A stretch of 64,000 bases of DNA from Streptococcus mitis (GTDB lineage: Bacteria; Bacillota; Bacilli; Lactobacillales; Streptococcaceae): NCBI RefSeq assembly GCF_005844455.1, contig NZ_SPGF01000001.1, positions 1 through 64,000 of the forward strand. Direction: 5' to 3'. Both the position numbers and the translations under genes were made by a program. Under the pieces are notes generated by a model, which saw only the letters and a list, made by a program, of their open reading frames with translations, was not told where the DNA came from and did not search any database. Of this stretch, positions 31,458-40,235 are shown in pieces. Numbering within the stretch: position 1 is the stretch's first letter; the number at the start of each line of letters is the position of its first letter.

Positions 31458-33159
31458 AGAAATGTTAAAGCTGCTTACAAAAACCGGCAAGAGAGATTTG
31501 ATTATATCAAGTGTATTCTTTGCCCTTTATGGACTAAGCTCCATAGCCATGATTGTTATCGTATTTTCTATACTGTTTCAGATATTTGATGGGACGAGTT
31601 TAGCAAGTTTATATAAAGGTTTTATTGCAATTGGGTTACTTGTAGTATTCAAAGGCATTTGTAATATGGTTGCAGATATGAAAAAGCATAGTGCAGGTTT
31701 TGATATTGTTCAGCAAATCAGAGAACGCATGATTATTAAATTGAAAAAATTCAGTTTGGGATTTTATACCAATGAAAGACTGGGAGAGATCAATACAATT
31801 TTACACAAAGATGTTGATAATATGTCTCTTGTTGTAGGACACATGTGGTCGAGAATGTTTGGCGATTTTTTGATAGGTGCAGTCGTATTTATCGGTCTTG
31901 CAAGTATTGATTTCAAACTTGCTATTCTAATGGCTGTATCTGTTCCGATTGCACTTGTCTTTCTATATCTGACAATTAAGCAATCTGAAAGAATAGAGAA
32001 TCAGAATAATTCAGCACTTCTTGATATGGTTAGCTTATTTGTTGAATATGTTAGAGGAATACCTGTACTAAAGAGTTTTTCAAACAATAAAAGCTTGGAT
32101 AATGAGCTTATGAACAAGACAAAAAAGTTTGGAGAAACAAGCAAAGTAGCTTCAAGATTCAAGGCAAAACAGCTATCTATATTTGGGTTTTTACTGGATA
32201 TTGGATATTTAGTTCTTTTAATTGCAGGAGCAATACTTGTTATAAAGGGAAGTCTTGATGTACTTAATTTTATTATCTTTGCAGTAATTTCAAAAGAGTT
32301 TTATAAGCCGTTCGCTTCTATGGAACAACACTATATGAACTATGTTTCGGCGGTAGATAGTTACGAAAGACTTTCAAGAATTTTATATGCAGATGTAATC
32401 CCGGATAAAGTGAATGGAATTGTTCCGATGGATAATGATATAGCTTTTGAAAACATAGATTTTTCCTATGAAAAAGATGAATTTAAAATGGAAAAATTGA
32501 GCTTTTCTATTGCTGAAAAAACTATGACAGCCTTAGTTGGAGAATCAGGTAGTGGAAAGACTACTATAACCAACTTGCTTTTAAGATTTTATGATGTGCA
32601 TAAAGGAAAAATTACCCTCGGAGGAACTGATATAAGGGATATTCCTTATGATGAGCTTTTAGATCGTATTAGTATTGTCATGCAAAATGTTCAGTTGTTT
32701 GATAATACCATTGAAGAAAACATCAAGGTAGGTAAAAAAGGAGCAACGAAAGAAGAAATCATTGAAGCTGCAAAGAAAGCGAGGATACATGATTTCATTA
32801 TGAGTTTACCAAAAGGTTATGAAACTGATATTGGAGAAAATGGTGGGATTTTATCAGGTGGACAGAGACAAAGAATATCTATTGCAAGAGCTTTTCTAAA
32901 GGATGCACCTATTTTAATTCTTGATGAAATGACAAGTAATGTTGATCCTGTAAATGAATCTTTGATACAAGATGCTATTACAGAACTTGCAAAGAATAGA
33001 ACTGTACTTGTAGTGGCTCATCATTTAAAAACCATTCAAAAAGCTGACCAAATTCTCGTATTTCAAAAAGGAAATTTACTTGAAAAAGGAAAGCATTGGG
33101 AACTTCTTGAGAAAGATGGTTACTACACAAAATTATGGAAAGCTCAGTACGAGGTATAA
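31450..33159 (+). CDS. ABC transporter half-subunit 2 (membrane domain fused to ATPase)
   Basis: 569 aa, the same architecture as its neighbour: membrane domain about 15-290, Walker A GESGSGKTT (near 360), signature LSGGQRQR, Walker B ILILDEMTSNVD and a His switch AHHLKT. Its start lies inside the end of subunit 1, indicating coupled translation and a 1:1 complex. Both ATPase sites look intact. Confidence 0.88.
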   Translation: MFREMLKLLTKTGKRDLIISSVFFALYGLSSIAMIVIVFSILFQIFDGTSLASLYKGFIAIGLLVVFKGICNMVADMKKHSAGFDIVQQIRERMIIKLKKFSLGFYTNERLGEINTILHKDVDNMSLVVGHMWSRMFGDFLIGAVVFIGLASIDFKLAILMAVSVPIALVFLYLTIKQSERIENQNNSALLDMVSLFVEYVRGIPVLKSFSNNKSLDNELMNKTKKFGETSKVASRFKAKQLSIFGFLLDIGYLVLLIAGAILVIKGSLDVLNFIIFAVISKEFYKPFASMEQHYMNYVSAVDSYERLSRILYADVIPDKVNGIVPMDNDIAFENIDFSYEKDEFKMEKLSFSIAEKTMTALVGESGSGKTTITNLLLRFYDVHKGKITLGGTDIRDIPYDELLDRISIVMQNVQLFDNTIEENIKVGKKGATKEEIIEAAKKARIHDFIMSLPKGYETDIGENGGILSGGQRQRISIARAFLKDAPILILDEMTSNVDPVNESLIQDAITELAKNRTVLVVAHHLKTIQKADQILVFQKGNLLEKGKHWELLEKDGYYTKLWKAQYEV

Positions 33160-33161
33160 TC

Positions 33162-34679
33162 ATGATTTTATTAAAAAATGTTTCTTATGAATGGGAAGAT
33201 GGGCGAACTGCTTTAAAAAATATCAATCTTGAAATTAAAAAAGGTGAATTTGTTTTAATTTCAGGGAAAAGTGGAAGTGGTAAAAGCACTCTTGGAAGTG
33301 TAATGAATGGTCTTATACCACATTATTACAAAGGCAAAATGAAAGGAGAAGCCTTTGTGTCCGGAAAAGATATAAGCAAATTATTACTTCATGAAATAGG
33401 GCATATTGTAGGGACTGTATTTCAAGATCCAAGAAGTCAGTTTTTTACAACAACTACAGATGAAGAAATAGCTTTTGGGCTTCAAACGATCTGCAAATCA
33501 AGATATGAAATCAAACAGAGAGTAGAAGAAGTATATGCAGAACTGGATATTGAGGAACTGAAAGGAAAATCTGTTTTTGAATTATCAAGCGGACAGAAAC
33601 AAAAGATAGCTATTGCAAGCATCTATGCGATGAATCCGAAAGTTTTAATTTTGGATGAACCTTCAGCAAATTTGGATATGAAAGCAACATTTGACCTGTT
33701 TTTAATTTTGGAGAAATTAAAGAAAAAAGGAACAACAGTTGTTCTAATTGAGCATCGTTTGTACTATGTAAAATCTTTATTTGACCGTTTTCTTTTGGTG
33801 AAAGATGGAGAGATTGCACAGGACTTGAGTCGGGAAGAAGTTATCCGTCTTGAAGGGGAGTTTTGGGATGAAAATGGGCTAAGAACTCTTGAATTAGAAG
33901 AATACAGGATAAGTGAGAAGAAAGATTCATATCAATTAAATGATGAAAGTATCAACGGAAAAGGCTTGAGATTTTGCTATCCGAATGTAGCTAAGGATGG
34001 AAAGAAACAAAACAAGTACATCTTAAATCATCTTGATTTCAATATGGAGTGTGGAAAAGCCATTGGTCTTATAGGCTTAAATGGTACCGGGAAAACCACC
34101 TTTGCAAGAGTGATTTCAGGACTTGAGAAGATAAAAGAGGGAACAATATGGGCTGGAAAAGATAAGTCGCTTAATCATAAAGATTTAATGGATATGTCAT
34201 ATTTTGTCTTTCAAGATTCAGACTATCAGTTGTTTTCGGAAAGTGTACTTGATGAAATGCTACTTGGTATTTCAAGTAAAGATAAAAAAGAAAATACTCA
34301 AAAGGCAAAGTCTATTTTGAGTGTACTTGGCTTAGACAAATACATTGATAAGCATCCGTTTGCTTTATCAAGAGGAGAAAAACAAAGACTGACAATAGCT
34401 TGTGGAATGATGAAACAGGCAAAAGTTTTTATCTATGATGAACCAACATCAGGTTGTGATAAAGACTCAATGCTTTCGGTGGCAAAATTGATTGAAGAAC
34501 AATTAAAAAATGGGACAACAGTCTTGGTAATAAGTCATGATTTTGAGTTTTTAGCAAACACAGTAAGCGATCTGTGGGTAATGGGAGATGGAAAAATAGA
34601 AACTGTTTTAGATATGAGTGAAAGTAACAAATTTCTCATATTAGACAAGATGAGAGGAGGTAGAGAACTTGATAGATAG
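33162..34679 (+). CDS. ECF transporter ATPase, two nucleotide-binding domains fused
   Basis: 505 aa. Start is the ATG at 33162 (MILLKNVSYEWEDG), 2 nt after the previous stop. The first ATPase has SGKSGSGKST, LSSGQKQK and LILDEPSANLD. The second has GLNGTGKTT, LSRGEKQR and FIYDEPTSGCD. It corresponds to EcfA and EcfA' in one chain, as in CbiO/YkoD-like proteins. It overlaps the EcfT gene by 11 nt. Confidence 0.9.
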   Translation: MILLKNVSYEWEDGRTALKNINLEIKKGEFVLISGKSGSGKSTLGSVMNGLIPHYYKGKMKGEAFVSGKDISKLLLHEIGHIVGTVFQDPRSQFFTTTTDEEIAFGLQTICKSRYEIKQRVEEVYAELDIEELKGKSVFELSSGQKQKIAIASIYAMNPKVLILDEPSANLDMKATFDLFLILEKLKKKGTTVVLIEHRLYYVKSLFDRFLLVKDGEIAQDLSREEVIRLEGEFWDENGLRTLELEEYRISEKKDSYQLNDESINGKGLRFCYPNVAKDGKKQNKYILNHLDFNMECGKAIGLIGLNGTGKTTFARVISGLEKIKEGTIWAGKDKSLNHKDLMDMSYFVFQDSDYQLFSESVLDEMLLGISSKDKKENTQKAKSILSVLGLDKYIDKHPFALSRGEKQRLTIACGMMKQAKVFIYDEPTSGCDKDSMLSVAKLIEEQLKNGTTVLVISHDFEFLANTVSDLWVMGDGKIETVLDMSESNKFLILDKMRGGRELDR

Positions 34680-35373
34680 AAAAACAGTCGATCCGAGAAT
34701 AAAACTTATTCTACTTCCAATTGCCTCCTTTACCAGCTTTTTTATAAGCGATACAATCCTACTTTTCGGACTGATTGTCTTTGCCTTTTTTCTGTATGTA
34801 TACAGTAGTATGTGGAAAAGAGCATTACGCTTTATTTTGTTTTTTGTGCTTTTATACTGCATAGAGTTAGGGCTTGGAAAGTTTCGTGAAGCAAGTATCG
34901 TATTTGCAATATATATGTTTATTTACTTTGCATCAAGGATGACCTTAATTGCTATGTTTGGTGGATATATAACAAAGACTACAAGTGTAAGTGAAATGCT
35001 TGAAGCATTAAATAGAATGAAAGTACCAAGAAGCATTGGTATACCTTTTAGTGTTTTGCTTAGGTTTGTACCAACTATAAGAATAGAACTCAAGGCATTA
35101 AAAGAGAATATGAAGATTCGAGGAATCGTAACAAGTAGATTTTTCCCGTTGCTACATCCATTTAAATATATTGAATATACGCTTGTTCCACTTTTAATGA
35201 GGATGATTAAGATTTCAGATGAACTGTCAGCTTCAGCACTCATTAGAGGACTTGATAGTGATGAGAACAGGGTTACATTGACAAAATTGAGGTTTAGATG
35301 GGCGGATTTGTTGATTGGACTATTAGGAGCTTTGATGATTGCTCTTGTGATAGTAATACAGAAAATTTATTAG
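34669..35373 (+). CDS. ECF transporter transmembrane protein EcfT
   Basis: 234 aa. It starts at TTG 34669, supported by GAGGAGG upstream. Several membrane helices lie in the first 120 residues. The cytoplasmic coupling helices carry the two characteristic x-R-G motifs (KENMKIRGI and SALIRGLD). It connects the ATPase to the substrate-binding S component. Confidence 0.88.
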   Translation: MIDRKTVDPRIKLILLPIASFTSFFISDTILLFGLIVFAFFLYVYSSMWKRALRFILFFVLLYCIELGLGKFREASIVFAIYMFIYFASRMTLIAMFGGYITKTTSVSEMLEALNRMKVPRSIGIPFSVLLRFVPTIRIELKALKENMKIRGIVTSRFFPLLHPFKYIEYTLVPLLMRMIKISDELSASALIRGLDSDENRVTLTKLRFRWADLLIGLLGALMIALVIVIQKIY

Positions 35374-35383
35374 GAGGACTTTT

Positions 35384-35968
35384 ATGAAAAACAAATTAAA
35401 TGGTCGTGATTTTATTACAATCGGAATCTTTAATGCAATTGGAATTGTCATATACATGGTGGTTGCATTTGCTATGGCAACAACAGTGATTGGAGGATTT
35501 ATTGCTTCAGGAGTTAGCTTTATGGTAGCTGCTACCGTTTATATACTTATGGCTTTGAAAGTTAAAAAGAAGGGCGTATTTACAATATCAGGAACGCTTC
35601 TTGGTTTAATTGCATTGTCAGGAGGACATTTGCCTCATGCAGTCTTTGCTGTAATCGGTGGAATTATATGTGATTTGATTATAGGAAATTATGAGAGCAA
35701 GGGACGAATGATTATTGGATATGGGATATTTGCATTAGCAGATTTTTTAGGAACAGTAATTCCTGTGATTTTATTCGGGACAGCTTCTTTTGTGGAAAGA
35801 GCATCAAAATGGAAAATGAGCGAAGCACAAATAAATGAAGCATTATCTTATTTCAAAGTTTCGTGGGCAGTAGGATTTGGCTTGATAACTTTTGTTCTTG
35901 CTTGCATAGGAGCATTCGTTGCAACAAAGATACTCAAAAAGCATTTTGAAAAAGCAGGAGTGATTTAA
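35384..35968 (+). CDS. ECF transporter S component (MptD-like)
   Basis: 194 aa, five to six hydrophobic helices, glycine-rich, starting KNKLNGRDFITIGIFNAIGI. This resembles the MptD-type family of putative ECF S components, whose substrate is unknown. With the fused ATPase and EcfT it makes a complete dedicated (group I) ECF importer, next to the two ABC half-transporters in one transcriptional direction. Confidence 0.8.
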   Translation: MKNKLNGRDFITIGIFNAIGIVIYMVVAFAMATTVIGGFIASGVSFMVAATVYILMALKVKKKGVFTISGTLLGLIALSGGHLPHAVFAVIGGIICDLIIGNYESKGRMIIGYGIFALADFLGTVIPVILFGTASFVERASKWKMSEAQINEALSYFKVSWAVGFGLITFVLACIGAFVATKILKKHFEKAGVI

Positions 35969-36233
35969 TAATAAATTTACTTAGGAGGGAAAATAATGGA
36001 GGGATAATTATGTCAAAACTTATAGTTTCGGTTTTCACAGAACGATATAATTATCCTTTTTTATTCTTGGAATTGCTTACACATAGCAATAATACTTTAC
36101 CAGAAACAACAAAATAGAAAATTATATAAAACATTAGTTTTTAAGCCGAGAGGACTTTTTACGTCAAAGTGTAGAAGTCCTCCTTTTTTATTCTCAAAAC
36201 CAAAACAGAGAACTTAAAAAGGAGGATGACTAA
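35969..36233 (+). other. intergenic: possible 35-codon ORF and a terminator
   Basis: A reading frame at 36010-36117 (MSKLIVSVFTER..., 35 codons) has a good GGAGGG site but matches nothing I recognise. A hairpin GAGGACTT / AAGTCCTC (36149-36182) followed by CTTTTTT ends the transport operon before the next gene. Confidence 0.5.
36149..36190 (+). terminator. terminator after the ECF operon
   Basis: GAGGACTT (36149-36156) pairs with AAGTCCTC (36175-36182), followed by a run of T's. Confidence 0.75.
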
Positions 36234-36650
36234 GTGGCAAAGAAAGAATATTACCTTTATGTAAAAGGCAAAGCCGTACCTGTAAGTGAAGAAGTCTACA
36301 AAGCCTATTGGAAGATAACAGAGCATGAAAAGTATCTCCAAAGAAAAGATTGGAAGCATAATGTAATACCATTTTCGGCACTGGATCATGATGGACACTT
36401 TGTAGATAACATCATAGATGAAAAGATAGACTTAGAAAAAATTGTAGAAGTAAAAATGCGAATTGAAGAACTTCATAGAGCATTAAATACTCTTTCAAAA
36501 GAAGAACGAGAGTTGATGGAAGCCATCTTCTACAAAGAAGAAAGTCTAAGGTCAATCAGCAGAAGAGAGAAAGTTACACATCAAGCAATCAGTGGGAGGA
36601 GGGATAGGATTTTAGAAAAACTGAGAAAGATTTTAGAAGATAAAATCTAA
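36234..36650 (+). CDS. sigma-70 region 4-like regulator of IME1
   Basis: 138 aa from GTG 36234, after AAAGGAGG. The C-terminal half is a sigma region 4 helix-turn-helix (LNTLSKEERELMEAIFYKEESLRSISRREKVTHQAISGRRDRILEKLRK). The N-terminal half (YYLYVKGKAVPVSEEVYKAYW) is typical of small sigma-like proteins on mobile elements of Firmicutes. It probably controls transfer or excision genes. Confidence 0.8.
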   Translation: MAKKEYYLYVKGKAVPVSEEVYKAYWKITEHEKYLQRKDWKHNVIPFSALDHDGHFVDNIIDEKIDLEKIVEVKMRIEELHRALNTLSKEERELMEAIFYKEESLRSISRREKVTHQAISGRRDRILEKLRKILEDKI

Positions 36651-36658
36651 AAACTTGG

Positions 36659-36697
36659 AAAGGTTAAGTGTCAAAAAAAGGTGCTTAACCTTTCTTT
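36659..36697 (+). terminator. terminator after the sigma-like gene
   Basis: The perfect 10-bp stem AAAGGTTAAG (36659-36668) / CTTAACCTTT (36684-36693) is followed by CTTTAT. Confidence 0.7.
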
Positions 36698-36734
36698 ATG
36701 GAAACAAGCAGATACCAAAACGGAGGAATGAAAA

Positions 36735-37064
36735 ATGAAGAAAGAAAACACATTACAGGAAGTACAGGAACAAATTTCTGAACTTCAGCAAGAAAGAGAA
36801 AAGTGCGATGTGAAGCTGAAACAATTACAAAATCAAGGCAAGAAATTAGAAAAACTTGCAAACGAAAAGGAACGAAAAAGAAGAAATCATAGGCTCATAC
36901 AAAGAGGCTTGATAGTAGAAAGAGTCATTAAAAATCCTATCATGTTTACTAACGATGAGATAGAAGAATTACTTAAAGTTGCTACTCACACAAAAGAATA
37001 CAGACAAGCCTATGAAGAAATGATAAATGGGAAAGATATGGAAGATGAAACAGAGATAGAGTAG
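36735..37064 (+). CDS. DUF3847 family protein
   Basis: 109 aa with a coiled-coil N-terminus (EVQEQISELQQEREKCDVKLKQLQ) and a conserved C-terminal part (HRLIQRGLIVERVI). DUF3847 proteins are usually encoded just upstream of MobQ relaxases on Firmicute elements, as here, and may be accessory mobilization factors. Confidence 0.78.
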   Translation: MKKENTLQEVQEQISELQQEREKCDVKLKQLQNQGKKLEKLANEKERKRRNHRLIQRGLIVERVIKNPIMFTNDEIEELLKVATHTKEYRQAYEEMINGKDMEDETEIE

Positions 37065-37109
37065 ATAAAATAAAAAACCATAGTTTTTTCAGAAGCTCCC
37101 TGCAAGGGC

Positions 37110-37180
37110 AAAAAGCTTCGCAGAACGCAAAGCACCCTTTAGGGTGTATAATTGCGCCCTTAGAAAAACTAAGGGATTTT
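37110..37180 (+). other. putative origin of transfer (oriT) of IME1, IncQ/MobQ type
   Basis: ATAATTGCGCCCTTAG (37148-37163) resembles the nick region of MobQ systems (TAAGTGCGCCCT in RSF1010/R1162-type origins). It is flanked by inverted repeats CACCC-TTTA-GGGTG (37133-37146) and CCCTTAG-AAAAA-CTAAGGG (37157-37175). It lies about 140 nt upstream of the MobQ relaxase gene. The nick position is an inference from the family. Confidence 0.75.
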
Positions 37181-37309
37181 AGCAAGTCTTTAAAAATCCA
37201 AAACTTAATAAAAACATACGGATAAAGTAGATAGGAAAAGATACAAAAAATAACCTGTCTGCTTTTTCCTTTACCTGAAAACAAACAAAAAAATGAAAGG
37301 AGCTTAAAA

Positions 37310-38962
37310 GTGGCAGAAACATTTCACTTTAATATTTCCATGATAAGCAGAGGAAAAAGTAAATCGGCAGTTGCAAGTGCAGCATATATCTCTTGTGAGA
37401 AAATCAAAAATGAATGGGACGGAGAAGTTCACGATTACCATAATAAAAAGGGACTTTTACATTCAGAAATCTTCTTGCCGGAGAATGTTCCCATAGCATT
37501 AAAAGATAGAACTACATTATGGAACAGCGTTGAACTAAATGAGAAAGCAAGCAATGCACAGCTTGCAAGAAATTTTATCATTGCTCTACCAAAAGAATTA
37601 TCCTTTGAAGAAAACAAGAAACTCATTACCGACTTCATACAAGAACATTTTGTATCAAAAGGAATGATAGCAGACCTTGCAATTCATGATGAAAGTGATG
37701 AAGAAAATAACAATATCCATGCACATATTATGACTACTCTTAGACCGATTAATAAAAAAGGAGAGTGGCTGGCAAAAAGCAAAAAAGAATATGTTCTTGA
37801 TGAAAAGAGAGAAAAGATAAAACTAAAAAGTGGTAATTACAAAACAAGAAAAGTAGAGCTGACAGACTGGAATGATAGAGGTAATGCAGAAAAATGGCGA
37901 GAAAGTTTTGCCCAAATTTGTAATCAGTATTTAGAAAAAAATCATCAGGAAAAGAGAGTGGATCATCGTTCCTACAAAAGACAAGGGATAGAAGAAATCC
38001 CAACCATTCATTTAGGAGCAAGTGCCAGTGCCTTAGAGAAAAAAGGAATCGAAACCGACAAAGGAAACATCAACCGAGAAATCAAAAAGCATAATTCCTT
38101 AGTAAAAGCTATCAAGAACAAGATAAAAGAAATCACCTCTTGGATAGACTCTTTACTTGGAAATCTACAAGCTAAATACGATGAGTATAAACAGACCAAA
38201 AAAGATGAACTGGAGAACAAAGCGGAACTCTTTAACCTCTATGAGTATATTTCTATCTACAACGAGATACAGGGAGAAAAAACAAAAAAATTATCCTACT
38301 ACGGACAGATAAAAAAGGGGAATGCAGACCTAAAGAGATTTGTAAAAGCAATCTACTATTTGAAAGATAATAAACTTCAAACCATAGCAGACCTGCAAGG
38401 AAAAGTCTTTGAACTGGCAAAGCAAAATAAAAAGATAAGTGGTGATATTCAATATAAAACACAAAGAATAAAAGACCTGAACCAATGTATAAGCTGCATA
38501 GACTCTATCAAAGAAAACAAAGAAGTTTATCAGGAATACAAAAGCAAAACCATATTCAAAGACAGCTTTTACAATTCTCATAAAAAAGAAATAGATAAGT
38601 ACCAAAGAGCAAGAAAGACCATAGAAAAGTTTACCGGGACATCAGCCATAAAATTAAATGATTGGCAAAAAGAAATATCAAGCCTTGAAAAAGAGATACA
38701 AGAGCTAACCAAAGATAAAGCTAAAGTTCAAGACGAATTTAAGCAGATAGACCATATCAAATATGCAGTAAAGATTGTTAATGAAGAGTATGGAATAGAC
38801 CTAAGCATAGAAATAGACAAGGCTATTAAGAGAGGAGATAAACCAAGTTTAATTGCACAACTGAAAAAATTTCAAGAGCAAGAGGAAAGAAAGGAGAAGT
38901 ACAAACAAAAGGCAAAAGAAAAGGCTAAAGAAAATTATAAAAATAAAGGGGAGGAAAGATAA
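37310..38962 (+). CDS. mobQ: MobQ-family relaxase (MobA/MobL)
   Basis: 550 aa from GTG 37310, after AAAGGAG. The N-terminal relaxase domain shows FHFNISMISRGKSKSAVASAAY (Tyr near 26) and the metal-binding His motif IHDESD ... NNIHAHI (His126, His137, His139). The rest is a long, lysine-rich coiled-coil region. It nicks oriT and pilots single-stranded IME1 DNA through a helper ICE channel. IME1 has no channel genes of its own. Confidence 0.93.
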   Translation: MAETFHFNISMISRGKSKSAVASAAYISCEKIKNEWDGEVHDYHNKKGLLHSEIFLPENVPIALKDRTTLWNSVELNEKASNAQLARNFIIALPKELSFEENKKLITDFIQEHFVSKGMIADLAIHDESDEENNNIHAHIMTTLRPINKKGEWLAKSKKEYVLDEKREKIKLKSGNYKTRKVELTDWNDRGNAEKWRESFAQICNQYLEKNHQEKRVDHRSYKRQGIEEIPTIHLGASASALEKKGIETDKGNINREIKKHNSLVKAIKNKIKEITSWIDSLLGNLQAKYDEYKQTKKDELENKAELFNLYEYISIYNEIQGEKTKKLSYYGQIKKGNADLKRFVKAIYYLKDNKLQTIADLQGKVFELAKQNKKISGDIQYKTQRIKDLNQCISCIDSIKENKEVYQEYKSKTIFKDSFYNSHKKEIDKYQRARKTIEKFTGTSAIKLNDWQKEISSLEKEIQELTKDKAKVQDEFKQIDHIKYAVKIVNEEYGIDLSIEIDKAIKRGDKPSLIAQLKKFQEQEERKEKYKQKAKEKAKENYKNKGEER

Positions 38963-38964
38963 AA

Positions 38965-39717
38965 ATGGCAGACAACAGAAGATACTATTGGTTAAAATTG
39001 AAAGAAGATTTTTTTACAGATAAGAGAATCAAAAGGCTAAGAAAAATATCAGGAGGAGATACCTATACAATCATTTACCTCAAATTGCTTTTGCTTAGCT
39101 TAAAAGACAGTGGGAAGCTGTATTATGATGGAGTAGAAACAGACTTTATCAAAGAGCTTGCCTTAACGATTGATGAAACGGAAGATGATGTAATGGTTAC
39201 AGTAAATTATATTGTAGCACAAGGCTTGATGGAGATAATCACAGAAAATGACGAGTATTTTTTAACAGAAATCCCAAGTCTTATAGGTTCAGAAACAGCT
39301 TCTACAAGGCGTTCAAGAAAATCGAGAGGACAAAAAGCGTTGCAATGCAACACTGGTGCAACATCTTGTAACCTTTTGCAACAAAACTGCAACGGAGATA
39401 TAGAGATAGATAAAGAGATAGATATAGAGTTAGAAAAAGAGGGGGAGATAGAAAAAATATCCCCCAACCTTTATGGAGAATATAAAAATGTTTCCTTAAC
39501 CGATGAAGAATATGGGAAGTTAAAGGATAAAATGCAAGGTCATAGGGAAGAAATGATAGAGAAGCTGTCAACCTATATGCAAAGCACAGGAAGAAACTAT
39601 AAAGACCATTATGCGACCTTAGTTCATTGGTATGAGCAAGATAAAGGGAAATTAAAAGAAAGCCATAAATCAAAAGTATATACCTTTGAAGATTATGACA
39701 AGGGGGAACACTTGTAG
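38965..39717 (+). CDS. phage replisome organizer-like protein (IME1)
   Basis: 250 aa. The N-terminus MADNRRYYWLKLKEDFFTD is the replisome-organizer domain; the C-terminus (LSTYMQSTGRNYKDHYATLVHWYEQD) is shared with DnaD-like primosome loaders. It is clearly homologous to the IME2 protein at 52187 (MADNRKYYYLKLKESYFDD ... GTKYRSHAATIYKWAQED). It starts 2 nt after the relaxase stop. Unlike IME2, no DnaC-like loader follows it here. Confidence 0.85.
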   Translation: MADNRRYYWLKLKEDFFTDKRIKRLRKISGGDTYTIIYLKLLLLSLKDSGKLYYDGVETDFIKELALTIDETEDDVMVTVNYIVAQGLMEIITENDEYFLTEIPSLIGSETASTRRSRKSRGQKALQCNTGATSCNLLQQNCNGDIEIDKEIDIELEKEGEIEKISPNLYGEYKNVSLTDEEYGKLKDKMQGHREEMIEKLSTYMQSTGRNYKDHYATLVHWYEQDKGKLKESHKSKVYTFEDYDKGEHL

Positions 39718-39890
39718 ACCTCGTATAAGACGGTGGAAAGGTGTTTTTAGAGCGTTAATAATAAAATAGGTATCAGACTATAGCTAAGTGTAAAATAGGG
39801 CTTAAAATTGCAGTATGGAAAAAATATCGTATTTATGATAAAATGATAATGATATGGTAATAAACTCAGTTATAAGGAGAGGATATATAA

Positions 39891-40214
39891 ATGCGAATTC
39901 AATTTACTGTAACCGATGAAGAACTTGAAATTTTAACTAAAAAAGCAATAGAGGGAGGTTTCCCAAGCGTTACTGAATATTGTAAGTGTAGCAGTTTACA
40001 AGAAAATACAAGCTATGCTGACCTATATACTACCTTATTAAACAAAATTAGCTCTTTACCGAAGGGCAAAGAATTTGTTTTGAGAGAGTTAATCGCAACA
40101 CCGCCAGCATTGATTGGCAGATGGTTTTATGAAAATGTAAATAAGAGACTTGTAAAAAATGTGGAACACATCGGAAAAGCTGAAGGCGGAGTAGAAAAAT
40201 ATAAAAGAATTTAG
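39891..40214 (+). CDS. DUF1413-type small protein
   Basis: 107 aa. An N-terminal ribbon-helix-helix-like stretch (RIQFTVTDEELEILTKKAIEGGFPSVTEY) precedes a C-terminal block (LPKGKEFVLRELIATPPALIGRWFYENV) that resembles DUF1413. Its job is unknown; a DNA-binding partner of the next gene is plausible. AAGGAGAGG precedes the ATG. Confidence 0.65.
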   Translation: MRIQFTVTDEELEILTKKAIEGGFPSVTEYCKCSSLQENTSYADLYTTLLNKISSLPKGKEFVLRELIATPPALIGRWFYENVNKRLVKNVEHIGKAEGGVEKYKRI

Positions 40215-40235
40215 ATAATGTTGGAGGTGCATTTC

